Below, in pieces: positions 20,110 to 30,988 of a stretch of 64,000 nucleotides of DNA. The number at the start of each line of letters is the position of its first letter. Position 1 is the stretch's first letter. A program made the position numbers and the translations under genes. The stretch lies in contig NZ_BLAD01000053.1 of assembly GCF_009687845.1 (NCBI RefSeq), positions 82,842 through 146,841 of the forward strand. The letters are read 5' to 3'. This DNA comes from Acrocarpospora corrugata (GTDB taxonomy: Bacteria > Actinomycetota > Actinomycetes > Streptosporangiales > Streptosporangiaceae). The notes below the pieces were generated by a model, which saw nothing but the letters and a program-made list of their open reading frames with translations, did no database searches and had not been told where the DNA came from.

Positions 20110-20999
20110 AAGCCCAGGCGGCGGAGCTGCTTGGGGTCGCGCTGCCAGTCCTTGGCGACCTTGATCCGCAGGTCCAGGTAGACGCGGCTGCCGAGCAGGG
20201 CCTCTATCTGCTGGCGGGCACGGGTGCCGACGTCCTTCAGGCGGGCGCCGCCGGGGCCGATCACGATGGCCTTCTGGGTGGGACGCTCGACATACATGAA
20301 CGCGTAGATGTCCAGCAGGTCCTCGCGGCCCTCGCGGGGGCCCATCTCCTCCACGACGACGGCGATCGAGTGCGGGAGCTCGTCCCTGACGCCTTCCAGG
20401 GCGGCCTCGCGGATCAGCTCTGCCACCAGGATCTGCTCGGGCTCGTCGGTGAGCTCGCCGCCTGCGTACAGCGGCGGGGATTCGGGCAGGCGGGCGATGA
20501 GCAGGTCGGCGAGCAGGCCGAGCTGGTCGTCGCCGACGGCCGAGACCGGGATGATCTCCGCGAAGTCGGCCAGCGCGGAGACGGCCAGCAGCTGCTGGGC
20601 GATCTGCTCGCGGGTGGCAAGGTCGCACTTGGTGACCACGGCGATCACCGGGGTCTTCTTCACCGCGGCCAGCTTCTCGGCGATGAACCGGTCGCCCTTG
20701 CCGATCTGCTCGTTGGCCGGCACGCAGAAGCCGAGCACGTCGACCTCGCTCAGCGTGGCCAGCACCAGGCTGTCCAGGCGCTCGCCGAGCAGGGTGCGGG
20801 GCCGGTGCAGCCCCGGGGTGTCCACGATGACCAGCTGCGCGTCCGGCCGGTGCACGATGCCCCTGATCACCCGGCGGGTGGTCTGCGGCTTGGAGGAGGT
20901 GATCGCCACCTTGGTGCCCACCAGGGCGTTCATCAGGGTGGACTTGCCGACGTTGGGCCGTCCGACGAACGCCGCGAACCCGGCCCGGAAGTCAGACAT
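20100..20999 (-). CDS. era: GTPase Era
   Basis: The 299-aa GTPase has G1 GRPNVGKST, G3 DTPG, G4 TKCD and a C-terminal KH domain (VGTRARQQIEALLGSRVYLDLRIKV) that binds the 3' end of 16S rRNA during 30S assembly. It overlaps the deaminase-like gene upstream by 8 bases, as in the conserved actinobacterial ybeY-CNNM-cdd-era order; here lipoprotein, PPOX and DinB genes intervene. Confidence 0.97.
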   Translation of the reverse strand: MSDFRAGFAAFVGRPNVGKSTLMNALVGTKVAITSSKPQTTRRVIRGIVHRPDAQLVIVDTPGLHRPRTLLGERLDSLVLATLSEVDVLGFCVPANEQIGKGDRFIAEKLAAVKKTPVIAVVTKCDLATREQIAQQLLAVSALADFAEIIPVSAVGDDQLGLLADLLIARLPESPPLYAGGELTDEPEQILVAELIREAALEGVRDELPHSIAVVVEEMGPREGREDLLDIYAFMYVERPTQKAIVIGPGGARLKDVGTRARQQIEALLGSRVYLDLRIKVAKDWQRDPKQLRRLGFYD

Positions 21000-21321
21000 A
21001 TCGGCCTTTCAGTACCCCGTCGGGGCCGGCCACGTACAGGATGGCGTTCCCCACGTCCTCGATCGCCGCAATGTCGTCCGCGGACGGATCCTCGGCCTCG
21101 GTCACCAGCGCCGCCGCCTCCAGCGACTCGGCGCCGCTGGACACCGCCATCGCCACCGCCACCTGCACGGCCGAGAGCTTGAGCGAGGGCAGGTCGACGT
21201 CGGTCGCCGCATACGTCCGCCCGGTCTCGTCCCGGACGGCCGCGCCTTCGGCGGAACCGTTCCGGGCCCGGGCCGACCGCGCCAGGGTAATGATCTTCGT
21301 ATCTTCAGCGTCCAGCGTCAC
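20992..21321 (-). CDS. Cytidine-deaminase-like protein lacking the zinc site
   Basis: The 109-aa protein sits between CNNM and era, where actinobacteria encode a cytidine deaminase-like protein. It keeps the fold pattern (an LARSARARNG helix, GRTYAATDVDLPSLKLSAVQVAVAMAVSSG, then LVTEAEDPSADD). The catalytic CAE/HAE motif is replaced by LSAVQVAVA, and the PCxxC motif by PSADDI. It therefore cannot bind catalytic zinc and is probably a non-enzymatic relative. It overlaps era by 8 bases and the lipoprotein gene by 4. Confidence 0.75.
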   Translation of the reverse strand: MTLDAEDTKIITLARSARARNGSAEGAAVRDETGRTYAATDVDLPSLKLSAVQVAVAMAVSSGAESLEAAALVTEAEDPSADDIAAIEDVGNAILYVAGPDGVLKGRYV

Positions 21322-21959
21322 AGATCAAGGGTACCGACCTTGGCCACGAACAAACGGCCCAGCTCTTCGGTCCGCTTGACGTCCGGCGCCCGCACCCCGG
21401 CGTTCATCAACCCCACGAGGGTACGGCCCTGCCGCGCCAGCACCACATGCATCTCGTACGGATATCCCCCCACCCGCCCCTTCAACCGCCGGGTGACCCA
21501 GCCGTCCTCGTTCACCGCCAGGGTGGCGGAGGTCAGCCGATTGCCCGCCCCCGGCGTGGTGTCGTCCGCCGTGGGACACCGGTCCAGCGCGCCCCGCAGC
21601 ACGTCCAGCTGCCGGGCCGACTCGTTCCCCCGGTAGACGGCCAGGCTGACCACCGCCATCGACCCGACGCCGTCGCCCTGGTAGGTGACCGCCGACGCCG
21701 CGCTCAACTCCTCCTTGGGCGGCCGTCCCGAGAAGAACGCGAACACCTTGCGGCAGGTGCCGCTGGACGGCGTGAACGGCGGCTGCCAGTGGTCCCTGGC
21801 CCGGTCGGAGAACCCGGCGGGCATCTCCGGCCGGGTGCCCAGCAGTGCCTGCAGCCGCGCGGTCTCCGGCGTGCTGCGCGGATTCGCCGGCGCCGCCGGC
21901 TCCCCGCCGCACCCCAGCACAATCAGACAGCAGCCAACAGCAAGCCCAACGTTCCGCAT
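21318..21959 (-). CDS. Putative lipoprotein
   Basis: The 213-aa protein has a short signal peptide ending in lipobox VLGC (Cys17), a Pro-rich linker, and a globular domain with two further Cys (about 69 and 126) that could form a disulfide. No family is recognised. It is the promoter-proximal gene of a likely lipoprotein/deaminase-like/era transcription unit with 4- and 8-base overlaps. The function is unknown; an extracytoplasmic location is inferred from the lipobox. Confidence 0.7.
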   Translation of the reverse strand: MRNVGLAVGCCLIVLGCGGEPAAPANPRSTPETARLQALLGTRPEMPAGFSDRARDHWQPPFTPSSGTCRKVFAFFSGRPPKEELSAASAVTYQGDGVGSMAVVSLAVYRGNESARQLDVLRGALDRCPTADDTTPGAGNRLTSATLAVNEDGWVTRRLKGRVGGYPYEMHVVLARQGRTLVGLMNAGVRAPDVKRTEELGRLFVAKVGTLDL

Positions 21960-22342
21960 TCCGGCTCCCCCGCCATGATCCCCCCGGCGGGCCCGAAATC
22001 ACCCCGCCGACGGGCTTCCTTCCCCATCGCCAAAAACGGCAATCTCCAGCTATAGGCGTGAAGGCGGTAAACATCCGTTGAGGGTCGGCGATCGCCCCGT
22101 AAACATCATTAGAGGGCCCCCGTCAGACGAGAGCCCTCTAATCGATGTTTCCCCCCGGGATCGGCCGGTGCGCCGCGAACCCCTCCCGGCGCTCCGGTTA
22201 ATCCCTTCGGCGCTCCGAACCCCTCCCGAGCGCCTTGACTAGAAGATGCCCCACCGTACTTGCAATCCGCTTAAAGAACGCTTGCGAACTTTGCCGGTAT
22301 CGCTGCAAGAGCGATCCAACCGGCTCCCGTCACCCTGACCCT
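21960..22342. repeat. Repeat-rich divergent intergenic region
   Basis: This gap of about 380 bp lies between a divergent lipoprotein gene and the PPOX gene and holds no supported gene. GTAAACATC occurs at 22067-22075 and 22099-22107, 32 bases apart. An inverted partner follows at 22144-22150, so 22101-22117 pairs with 22133-22150 (17 bp with one bulge). A second direct repeat, CGAACCCCTCCCG, lies at 22176-22188 and 22216-22228, 40 bases apart. The arrangement looks like operator copies or a mobile-repeat remnant. Confidence 0.6.
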
Positions 22343-22744
22343 GTGATCAGCGAACTCGCGCTCAACAGGCGGCTTCTCATAGAACATGTCTCCACCTCCA
22401 GAGTCATGCAGTTGGCCACCCTGTCCCCCGACGGCTCCCCCGCCCTGTGCAGCCTCACCTACCACGCCACCTTCGCCCCCGACCGCCTCCACTTCGTCGC
22501 CCACGAAGACCGCATGCACGCCCGCAACCTCCGCCACGACCCCCGCGCCGCAGGCGCCATCCTCACCCCCGACTCCCGGGGCGCCACCTTCACCGGCACC
22601 GCCACCGAGACCGGCTCCCCCGACCCCGTCCACCTCGCCCCCGGCGAACGCGTCTTCCACATCACCATCACCGAATGGCTCCTGTTCGACGAGACCATCC
22701 ACCCCGGCCGGCCCCGCCGCGTCATCCCGGTCCGCGGCCGATAA
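22343..22744 (+). CDS. PPOX-class flavin/F420-dependent oxidoreductase-like protein
   Basis: The roughly 133-aa split-barrel protein has the pattern VMQLATLSPDGSPALCSLTY...HFVAHEDRMHARNLRHDPRAAGAIL, typical of pyridoxamine-5'-phosphate-oxidase-like proteins that bind FMN, F420 or heme. It is short and lacks an obvious specificity motif, so the cofactor is undecided. GTG 22343 is chosen because it immediately precedes the homologous region; longer frames add Cys/Arg-rich non-homologous sequence. Confidence 0.75.
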   Translation: MISELALNRRLLIEHVSTSRVMQLATLSPDGSPALCSLTYHATFAPDRLHFVAHEDRMHARNLRHDPRAAGAILTPDSRGATFTGTATETGSPDPVHLAPGERVFHITITEWLLFDETIHPGRPRRVIPVRGR

Positions 22745-22784
22745 TCGTTTGTCGGCCGCCCGCGCATCGCCGATGATGGCGGCC

Positions 22785-23366
22785 ATGGCCACGACCAGAC
22801 GAGCCGACATGTTCACCGCGGACGGCAAGCCGTCCGACGACGACCCGCGTGAGAACGGGCCGACGCTGGGCGACGAGCGCACCACGCTGGTCGAGAACCT
22901 GCGCTGCGCACGCCTCACCCTGGAGATGAAATGCTCAGATCTCGACGCGGAGGCGATGGCGCGGCGTGCCGTCGAACCGTCGACGATGTCGCTGCTGGGG
23001 CTGGTGCGGCACCTGGCCGAGGTGGAGCGTGCGACCTTCCGGGTCATGATGGCGGGCCAGGACGTGCCCAAGCTGTTCACCACCGCCACCGACCGTGACG
23101 GCGATTTCGACGGCGCCGTCGCCGACCCTCAGGTGGTCGCGCAGGCGTGGGCGGCCTGGCGCGCGGAGGCGGACTTCGCCACCCGGTTCGTGGCCGAGGC
23201 GCCCAGTCTCGACATCACCGGCGACGACCCCCTGAACCTGCACGGCAGCGGCGGCGGGCAGATGTCGCTGCGCGAGGCGCTGATCGGCATGATCTGGGAG
23301 TACGCCCGCCACATGGGCCACGCCGACCTGCTGCGCGAGCGGATCGACGGACGCATCGGCCAGTAG
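22785..23366 (+). CDS. DinB-family protein (DUF664-like)
   Basis: The 193-aa four-helix-bundle protein has TTLVENLRCARLTLEMKCSDLD, STMSLLGLVRHLAEVER and EYARHMGHADLLRERIDG. The His residues in RHLAEVE and RHMGHAD are the usual metal triad of DinB proteins, which include bacillithiol/mycothiol-dependent enzymes. ATG 22785 is the likely start; ATGs at 22773 and 22776 are in frame. The gene follows PPOX by 40 bp. Confidence 0.8.
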   Translation: MATTRRADMFTADGKPSDDDPRENGPTLGDERTTLVENLRCARLTLEMKCSDLDAEAMARRAVEPSTMSLLGLVRHLAEVERATFRVMMAGQDVPKLFTTATDRDGDFDGAVADPQVVAQAWAAWRAEADFATRFVAEAPSLDITGDDPLNLHGSGGGQMSLREALIGMIWEYARHMGHADLLRERIDGRIGQ

Positions 23367-23376
23367 CCTTCGCTGT

Positions 23377-24654
23377 TCAGCTCCCGACCGGCACCGACTC
23401 GTCGTCGTCCACGCGCCGGACGACCACCGTGCTGATCCGGTTCCGGCGCCCCGCCAGGTTCTCGGCGGTGAGCCGGAGGCCGTCCACGCAAGCCTCCGAG
23501 CCCGCGATGGGCACCCGGCCGAGGGCGTGGGCCAGCAGGCCGCCCACCGTGTCGACGTCCTCCACCTCTATATCGGTGTCGAACATCTCGGCCAGTTCGT
23601 CGACGGAGAGGCGGGCGGTGACGCGGGCCGCGCCTTCGGTCAGCCACTCGATCCTGGGGGCCTCCTGGTCGTACTCGTCGGCGATCTCTCCGACGATCTC
23701 CTCCAGGACGTCCTCGATGGTGACCAGGCCGGCGGTGCCGCCGTACTCGTCGATGACGATGGCCAGGTGGATCTGGCGGGCCTGCATCTCGCGCAGGAGC
23801 TCGTCGATCGGCTTGCTCTCGGGGACGTAGGTGGCGGGGCGCATCAGCTCGTCGATGCGGATGTCGGTCTCGCCGGTGTCCTGCATGCGCAGCACGATGT
23901 CCTTGAGGTAGGCGAGGCCGATGACGTCGTCCTCGTTCTCGCCGGTGACCGGGACCCGGGAGAAGCCGCTCCGCAGCGCCAGGGACAGCGCCTGTGACAG
24001 GGTCTTGTTGCGTTCGATGAAGACCATGTCGGTGCGCGGCACCATGACCTCGCGGACCAGCGTGTCGCCGAGTTCGAAGACCGAGTGGATCATCTCGCGC
24101 TCGTCCGGCTCGATGACCCGGCGCTCCTCGGCCAGGTCGACCAGGTCGCGCAGTTCGGCCTCGGAGGTGAATGGGCCCTCGCGGAAGCCCTTGCCGGGGG
24201 TTAGCGCGTTCCCGAGCAGGATCAGCAGCTTGGGGAGCGGGCCGAAGATGCGCGTCAAGCCGTACACGACGGGGGCGCTGGCCAGCGCGACCGGTTCGGC
24301 GTGCTGGCGGCCGAGGGTGCGCGGCGAGACGCCGACGATCACGTAGCTGACCAGGATCATGATGACCGCGGCGACCGCGTAGGCGCGGCCGGTGTCGCCG
24401 AGCCAGTCGATGACCAGCAGGGTCGCGATCACAGTGGCGGCCAGCTCGCAGCTGAGCCGCAGCAGCAGGAGCAGGTTCAGGTAGCGCGGCGGATCGGCCA
24501 CGATCGCCTGGAGCCGCAGCGCGCCGCGACGGCCCTCCTTGACGAACTCCTCGGCGCGCACGCGCGAGATGCGCGTCAGCGCGGTCTCCGCGCTCGCCAA
24601 CAGGCCGCCGGTCACGATGAGCGCGACGGCCGAGAACAACCAGCCGTTAGTCAC
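23377..24654 (-). CDS. CNNM/CBS-domain hemolysin-family membrane protein
   Basis: The 425-aa protein has an N-terminal DUF21/CNNM membrane domain with about four hydrophobic segments, paired CBS domains (about 200-320, with [14 protein letters not shown] and [26 protein letters not shown]), and a C-terminal CorC_HlyC domain. Members are linked to magnesium/cobalt efflux. GTG 24654 overlaps the ybeY stop (GTGA), implying coupling. Confidence 0.92.
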   Translation of the reverse strand: MTNGWLFSAVALIVTGGLLASAETALTRISRVRAEEFVKEGRRGALRLQAIVADPPRYLNLLLLLRLSCELAATVIATLLVIDWLGDTGRAYAVAAVIMILVSYVIVGVSPRTLGRQHAEPVALASAPVVYGLTRIFGPLPKLLILLGNALTPGKGFREGPFTSEAELRDLVDLAEERRVIEPDEREMIHSVFELGDTLVREVMVPRTDMVFIERNKTLSQALSLALRSGFSRVPVTGENEDDVIGLAYLKDIVLRMQDTGETDIRIDELMRPATYVPESKPIDELLREMQARQIHLAIVIDEYGGTAGLVTIEDVLEEIVGEIADEYDQEAPRIEWLTEGAARVTARLSVDELAEMFDTDIEVEDVDTVGGLLAHALGRVPIAGSEACVDGLRLTAENLAGRRNRISTVVVRRVDDDESVPVGS

Positions 24655-25117
24655 GGCTTCGGGCGCACCTCCCGCCACGATTCGAGCAGCTCGCCCTGGA
24701 GGCCGAACATCTCGGCGTGCTCCTCGGGCTCGGCGTGATCGTAGCCCAGCAGATGGAGAATGCCGTGGGTGCAGAGCAGTTCCAGCTCGGCCTGGGTGCT
24801 GTGCCCGGCCTCGGCGGCCTGCTTGGCGGCCACGACGGGGCAGAGCACCACGTCGCCGAGGAGCGCCGGATCCGGCGCGGTCTCCTCCGACCTGGCCTGG
24901 TGCGGGCGCAGCTCGTCCATCGGGAAGGCCAGCACGTCGGTCGGGCCCGGCTCGCCCATCCACTGCTCGTGCAGCGCGGTCATCGCCGCCTCGTCCACCA
25001 CCAGGATGGACAGCTCGGCCAGCGGGTTGATGCCCAGCTTGCCCAGCACGTGCCCGGCGAGGGCGACCAGCGTGCCCTCGTCGATGTCGGTGCCGGACTC
25101 GTTCGCGACCTCGATGC

Positions 25118-25121
<4 letters not shown>
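24651..25121 (-). CDS. ybeY: Endoribonuclease YbeY
   Basis: The 156-aa metalloenzyme has the zinc-binding signature [11 protein letters not shown] (HxxxHxxGxDH), preceded by [10 protein letters not shown]. It functions in 16S rRNA 3' processing and ribosome quality control. It overlaps phoH by 4 bases upstream and the CNNM gene downstream, the standard order. The C-terminal acidic tail after the motif is typical. Confidence 0.96.
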
Positions 25122-27217
<2,096 letters not shown>

Positions 27218-27261
27218 GGGCGGCCGTTGCGGCCTGCTCCCCTCCCTAATTCTCACCAATG

Positions 27262-27600
27262 CTAGCCGAGGCGCAGGCTGAGACCGGTGCCGCCGAGCAC
27301 GTGCGCATGCGCGTGGAAGACCGTCCGCCCGGCGTCCGGGCCGGTGTTGAAAATCACACGGTATCCGGACTCGACGATGCCCTCCTGGGCGGCCACCGCC
27401 GCGGCGGCGATCAGCACGTCACCGGCCAGGCCGGCTTCGGCCAACGCCGCCGCGTCCTCGTAGTGCTCTTTCGGGATGACCAGAACGTGCACGGGAGCGT
27501 GCGGATTGATGTCCCGGAAGGCCAGTGTGGTGGCGGTCTCATGGACGATCGTGGCGGGAATCTCGCTGGCCACTATCTTGCAGAACAGGCAATCGCTCAC
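27262..27600 (-). CDS. HIT-domain nucleotide hydrolase (HINT-like)
   Basis: The 112-aa protein has the histidine triad HAHAHVL near the C-terminus, the N-terminal zinc/fold motif CLFCKI, and the HVLVIPKEHYE strand. It matches the HINT branch, purine nucleoside phosphoramidate hydrolases. It precedes phoH in the conserved order, with a gap of about 45 bp. Confidence 0.93.
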   Translation of the reverse strand: MSDCLFCKIVASEIPATIVHETATTLAFRDINPHAPVHVLVIPKEHYEDAAALAEAGLAGDVLIAAAAVAAQEGIVESGYRVIFNTGPDAGRTVFHAHAHVLGGTGLSLRLG

Positions 27601-27730
27601 ATCGGGAAGCCTAGCGTTGCCAATCGGTAATGCCGTGATGGTCCCGCGGAAAGATCCGCCCGGATAGGGTTTATGTGCGACACTGCACCGTCAACTAAAC
27701 CCCCGTGTCGGGCGAGGACACAACTGGGCC

Positions 27731-28336
27731 ATGCCCCCTAAAGATTCGGAAGAGCGTAAACCCTCGGGCAAGGACGAGCGTCCTACTGATGTGACCACCG
27801 AGACCCTCGTGGCCGAAAGGTCGCTGGGAGCGGTGCCCGTCGGGTGGGATGCCGACATGGCCGTAACGGCGCTCTACAGTGCGCACTATCGGTCACTCGT
27901 GCGTCTCGCAGTGTTGCTGGTCAGAGATGTGGCCAGCGCCGAGGAAGTCGTCCAGGACGCGTTCGTCGCCCTTCATGGCGCGTGGCGCAGACTGCGCGAC
28001 CCCGACAAGGCACTCGCTTACCTGCGCCAGTCGGTCGTCAACCGATCGCGCTCCGTGCTGCGTCATCGCGCCGTCGTAGAGAAGTACGCCCCCAAGGGCC
28101 TGCCGGACGCGCCGAGCGCGGAGAACGGCGCCATCGGCGAGCTCGAACGCACCGCGGTCATCGAGGCGTTACGCGGCCTGCCGACCCGGCAGCGCGAGGC
28201 CCTGGTGCTGCGGTACTACGGCGACCTCTCCGAGGCCGACATCGCCAGCGCGATGGGCATCAGCAAGGGCGCGGTGAAGAGTCACACGGCGCGCGGCATG
28301 GCCGCACTACGGCAGGTACTGGAGAAGTTCTCATGA
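27731..28336 (+). CDS. SigE-family ECF RNA polymerase sigma factor
   Basis: The 201-aa protein has sigma region 2 (LYSAHYRSLVRLAVLLVRDVASAEEVVQDAFVALH, about 42-76) and region 4 (LPTRQREALVLRYYGDLSEADIASAMGISKGAVKSHTARG). It belongs to the actinobacterial SigE-like ECF subgroup. A charged 40-residue N-terminal extension precedes region 2. A short inverted repeat, GTGTC-n7-GACAC, lies just before the ATG. The stop overlaps the start of a membrane partner gene, suggesting a sigma/anti-sigma pair. Confidence 0.92.
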   Translation: MPPKDSEERKPSGKDERPTDVTTETLVAERSLGAVPVGWDADMAVTALYSAHYRSLVRLAVLLVRDVASAEEVVQDAFVALHGAWRRLRDPDKALAYLRQSVVNRSRSVLRHRAVVEKYAPKGLPDAPSAENGAIGELERTAVIEALRGLPTRQREALVLRYYGDLSEADIASAMGISKGAVKSHTARGMAALRQVLEKFS

Positions 28337-29016
28337 CCATCCCCCCCGACGAGTACGGCGCTCTGCTCCGCCGTGCGATGCGCGCGGAGGCGGACTCGGT
28401 CGTGCCGTCTCCCGAAGGCCTGGAAATCATCAGGCACCGCATCGACAACCGCGGCTTCAACGGGCTGCGCAACATCTTCTGGTGGCGGATCGGCGCCTCG
28501 GTGGCTGCGGCCGCCCTGGTGGCGGGCACCGTCGTGATGGTCGTCCCCGGCCTCCGCGACCAGGTGGAGACCAGCATCGGCCTGACCACCGGCGACGAGT
28601 CCGGCCAGGTCCCCGAGATCGGCGCCACCCAGCAGCCGCCCCCGCCGCAGCCGACCGCCCCCCTCGTCGTCCTCCCCCCGTCGCCCAGCGTCTCGGGCGA
28701 GGTCTCCGCGGAGTCCACCCACACCGCGCCCCCGTCCCCCACCGCGGCGGCGGACACCCCCGACCCGTGCGCCTCCCCGACGACGACGCCGACCATCGTC
28801 GAACCCGAGCCCAACGACGGCGAGGACTGCCCACCGGACGAATCGTCCCCGTCGCCCACCCCCACCCCGAAGCCGACCCCGTCGGAAACACCGTCACCCC
28901 CTTCGCCGAGCCCGACCCCGTCCGGCTGCTCCGGCGACGGCTGCTCGACCTCACCGAGCCCGCTGGCCAGCAGCGGCCCGACCGAGTCGGCCGGAGGCCT
29001 GTCCCCGTCAAGCTGA
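28333..29016 (+). CDS. Membrane partner of the sigma factor with a Pro/Ser/Thr-rich exterior
   Basis: The 227-aa protein has about 48 cytoplasmic residues, one membrane segment (about 50-72), then a roughly 155-residue Pro/Ser/Thr-rich tail with four Cys and repeats such as SPSPTP. Translational coupling (ATGA) to the sigma gene suggests an anti-sigma factor. No HxxxCxxC zinc anti-sigma motif is visible, so the interaction is inferred from context. The tail resembles a cell-wall-spanning, possibly glycosylated stalk. Confidence 0.75.
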   Translation: MTIPPDEYGALLRRAMRAEADSVVPSPEGLEIIRHRIDNRGFNGLRNIFWWRIGASVAAAALVAGTVVMVVPGLRDQVETSIGLTTGDESGQVPEIGATQQPPPPQPTAPLVVLPPSPSVSGEVSAESTHTAPPSPTAAADTPDPCASPTTTPTIVEPEPNDGEDCPPDESSPSPTPTPKPTPSETPSPPSPSPTPSGCSGDGCSTSPSPLASSGPTESAGGLSPSS

Positions 29017-29022
29017 CGATCC

Positions 29023-29060
29023 CCGGAATCGGCCGTGACCCCAGGTCCGGCTGATTCCGG
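29023..29060. terminator. Bidirectional hairpin between convergent genes
   Basis: CCGGAATC at 29023-29030 pairs with GATTCCGG at 29053-29060. GCC/GGC pairs continue inward after one mismatch. It lies between the convergent sigma operon and rsmE. It has no T-run. Confidence 0.5.
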
Positions 29061-29072
29061 CGGTGAGGTCAG

Positions 29073-29798
29073 TTACCAGCGTCCTGAGCGTGCGAGCAGG
29101 ACGGCCGCGGCGACGACGCCCGCCGTCGAGGTGCGCAGCACGGTGGGGCCGAGCAGGGCCGGGGTCGCGCCCGCTGCCCGAAATTTCGTGATTTCGTCGT
29201 CGGTGATGCCGCCTTCGGGGCCGACCACGAGGACGATATCGCCCTTTTCGGGCAGGTCCAGGCGGCTCAGCGGCTCGGTGGCCTCCTCGTGCAGCACGAC
29301 GGCGAGCGCCGCCTCCGCCAGCAGCGCGGCGACCTGGTTGGTGGTCGCCTGGCCGGAGATCTCCGGGAGATGGTAGCGGCGGGCCTGTTTGGCGGCCTCG
29401 CGGGCGGTCGAACGCCAGCGGGACAGGGATTTCTCGCCCCGATCGCCCTTCCACTGGGTGACACAGCGGCCGGCCGCCCAGGGGACGATCACGTCCACGC
29501 CCGCCTCGGTCATCGTCTCCACGGCCAGCTCGCCACGGTCCCCCTTGGGGAGACCCTGGACGACGACCAGCCGGGGTTCCGGCGCGGGCACATCGTAGCG
29601 GCGGAGCACGTCCAGCTCCAGGGCGTCCTTGAGCGCCTCAATGACCACGCATTCGGCCACCGCGCCCGCGCCGTCGGTGAGATCGACGCGTTCGCCCGCG
29701 CGCAGCCGCCGGACCGACGCGGCGTGCCGGCCCTCCGGGCCGTCGAGCAGGAGGCGCGGGCTGGTACCCAGGTCATGCAGGAACACGGGCACGGTCAT
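29073..29798 (-). CDS. rsmE: 16S rRNA m3U1498 methyltransferase
   Basis: The 241-aa SPOUT methyltransferase has the trefoil-knot motif VVGPEGGITDDEI and the C-terminal LGPTVLRTSTAGVVAAAVLL, with an N-terminal PUA-like barrel (VFLHDL...HAASVRRLRAGERVDL). ATG 29798 starts at MTVPVFL; upstream in-frame starts would run into the dnaJ terminator. It follows dnaJ as in most actinobacteria. Confidence 0.95.
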   Translation of the reverse strand: MTVPVFLHDLGTSPRLLLDGPEGRHAASVRRLRAGERVDLTDGAGAVAECVVIEALKDALELDVLRRYDVPAPEPRLVVVQGLPKGDRGELAVETMTEAGVDVIVPWAAGRCVTQWKGDRGEKSLSRWRSTAREAAKQARRYHLPEISGQATTNQVAALLAEAALAVVLHEEATEPLSRLDLPEKGDIVLVVGPEGGITDDEITKFRAAGATPALLGPTVLRTSTAGVVAAAVLLARSGRW

Positions 29799-29810
29799 GA
29801 CAATCACCCT

Positions 29811-29841
29811 AAGGCTGGGCCGGCGTGCCGGGCCCAGCCTT
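29811..29841 (-). terminator. Hairpin after dnaJ
   Basis: AAGGCTGGGCC (29811-29821) and GGCCCAGCCTT (29831-29841) form an 11-bp perfect stem with a 9-base loop. It lies 17 bases after the dnaJ stop and before rsmE, so it probably separates the heat-shock unit from rsmE. Confidence 0.6.
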
Positions 29842-29857
29842 CGCTCTGAGCTTGCAG

Positions 29858-30988
29858 TCAACGACCGTTGAAGGCGTCCTTGAGGCGGGAGAAGAAACCC
29901 TGCTGGCCGGGGGTGAACTTGCCGGGCGGACGCTCCTCGTTACGGAGCCTGGACAGCTCCCTGAGCAGTTCCTCCTGCTGGGCGTCGAGCTTGAGCGGGG
30001 TCTCGACGTTGACGTGGATCAGCAGGTCGCCCCGGCCGGTCTCGTTGAGGCGCTGCACGCCCCGGCCGTACAGCGGGATGACCTGGCCGGACTGGGTGCC
30101 CGGGCGGACGTCGATCTCCTCGGTGCCGTCCAGCGTCTCCATGCTGAGCGAGGTGCCCAGCGCGGCCGCCGTCATCGGGATCTGCACGGTGCAGTGCAGG
30201 TCGTCTCCGCGCCGTTCGAATATTGCGTGCGGCCGCTCGACGATCTCCAGGAACAGGTCTCCGGGCGGGCCGCCGCCCGGCCCGATCTCGCCCTCGCCGG
30301 CCAGCTGGATGTGGGTCCCGTCCTCCACCCCGGCCGGAATCCTGACCTTGATGGTACGGCGGGTGCGAACCCGGCCGTCGCCCGAGCACTCCTGGCAGGG
30401 ATGCCGGATCACGCTGCCGTACCCACCGCACTGCGGGCACGGGCGCGAGGTCATGACCTGGCCCAGGAACGAGCGGGTGACCTGGGACACCTCACCCCGG
30501 CCGTGGCACATGTCGCAGGTGTCAGGATGCGTTCCGGCGGCGGCGCCGGAGCCCTGGCAGACCTCGCACAGGACGGCGGTGTCGACCACCAGCTCGCGGG
30601 TCGTGCCGAAGCCCGACTCGGCCAGGTCCAGCTCGACCCGGATCGTGGCGTTGCGCCCGCGCCGGGCGCGGGATCGCGGGCCACGGGAGGCGGAAGCCGT
30701 GCCGAAGAAGGCGTCCATGATGTCGCTGAACGGGAAGCCCTGGCCGAAGCCGGCGGCCCCCGCTCCGCCGCCGCCGAACGGGTCGCCGCCCAGGTCGTGC
30801 ATCTGGCGCTTCTGCGGATCCGACAGGACCTCGTAGGCCTGCGTGATCTCCTTGAACCGCTCCTGGGTCTGCGGATCGGGGTTGACGTCAGGATGGAGCT
30901 CGCGCGCGAGCCGCCGGTAGGCTTTCTTGATCTCGTCCTGGCTGGCGTCCCGGCGCACCCCGAGGGTCGCGTAATAGTCCTTGGCCAC
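29858..30988 (-). CDS. dnaJ: Chaperone DnaJ (HrcA-linked copy)
   Basis: The 376-aa type I J-protein has the J domain with HPD (ARELHPDVNPD), a Gly/Phe-type linker, four CxxCxGxG zinc repeats (CEVCQGSG, CDMCHGRG, CPQCGGYG, CQECSGDG) and C-terminal substrate-binding domains. It stimulates DnaK. It begins directly after hrcA (stop at 30989, ATG at 30988), so it is in the CIRCE-controlled operon. Confidence 0.96.
   Translation of the reverse strand: MAKDYYATLGVRRDASQDEIKKAYRRLARELHPDVNPDPQTQERFKEITQAYEVLSDPQKRQMHDLGGDPFGGGGAGAAGFGQGFPFSDIMDAFFGTASASRGPRSRARRGRNATIRVELDLAESGFGTTRELVVDTAVLCEVCQGSGAAAGTHPDTCDMCHGRGEVSQVTRSFLGQVMTSRPCPQCGGYGSVIRHPCQECSGDGRVRTRRTIKVRIPAGVEDGTHIQLAGEGEIGPGGGPPGDLFLEIVERPHAIFERRGDDLHCTVQIPMTAAALGTSLSMETLDGTEEIDVRPGTQSGQVIPLYGRGVQRLNETGRGDLLIHVNVETPLKLDAQQEELLRELSRLRNEERPPGKFTPGQQGFFSRLKDAFNGR

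Noticed and set aside
27705..27721. GTGTC-n7-GACAC inverted repeat before the sigma factor
   Set aside because: Arms of five bases are expected by chance in GC-rich sequence; noted in the sigma entry but not called as an operator.
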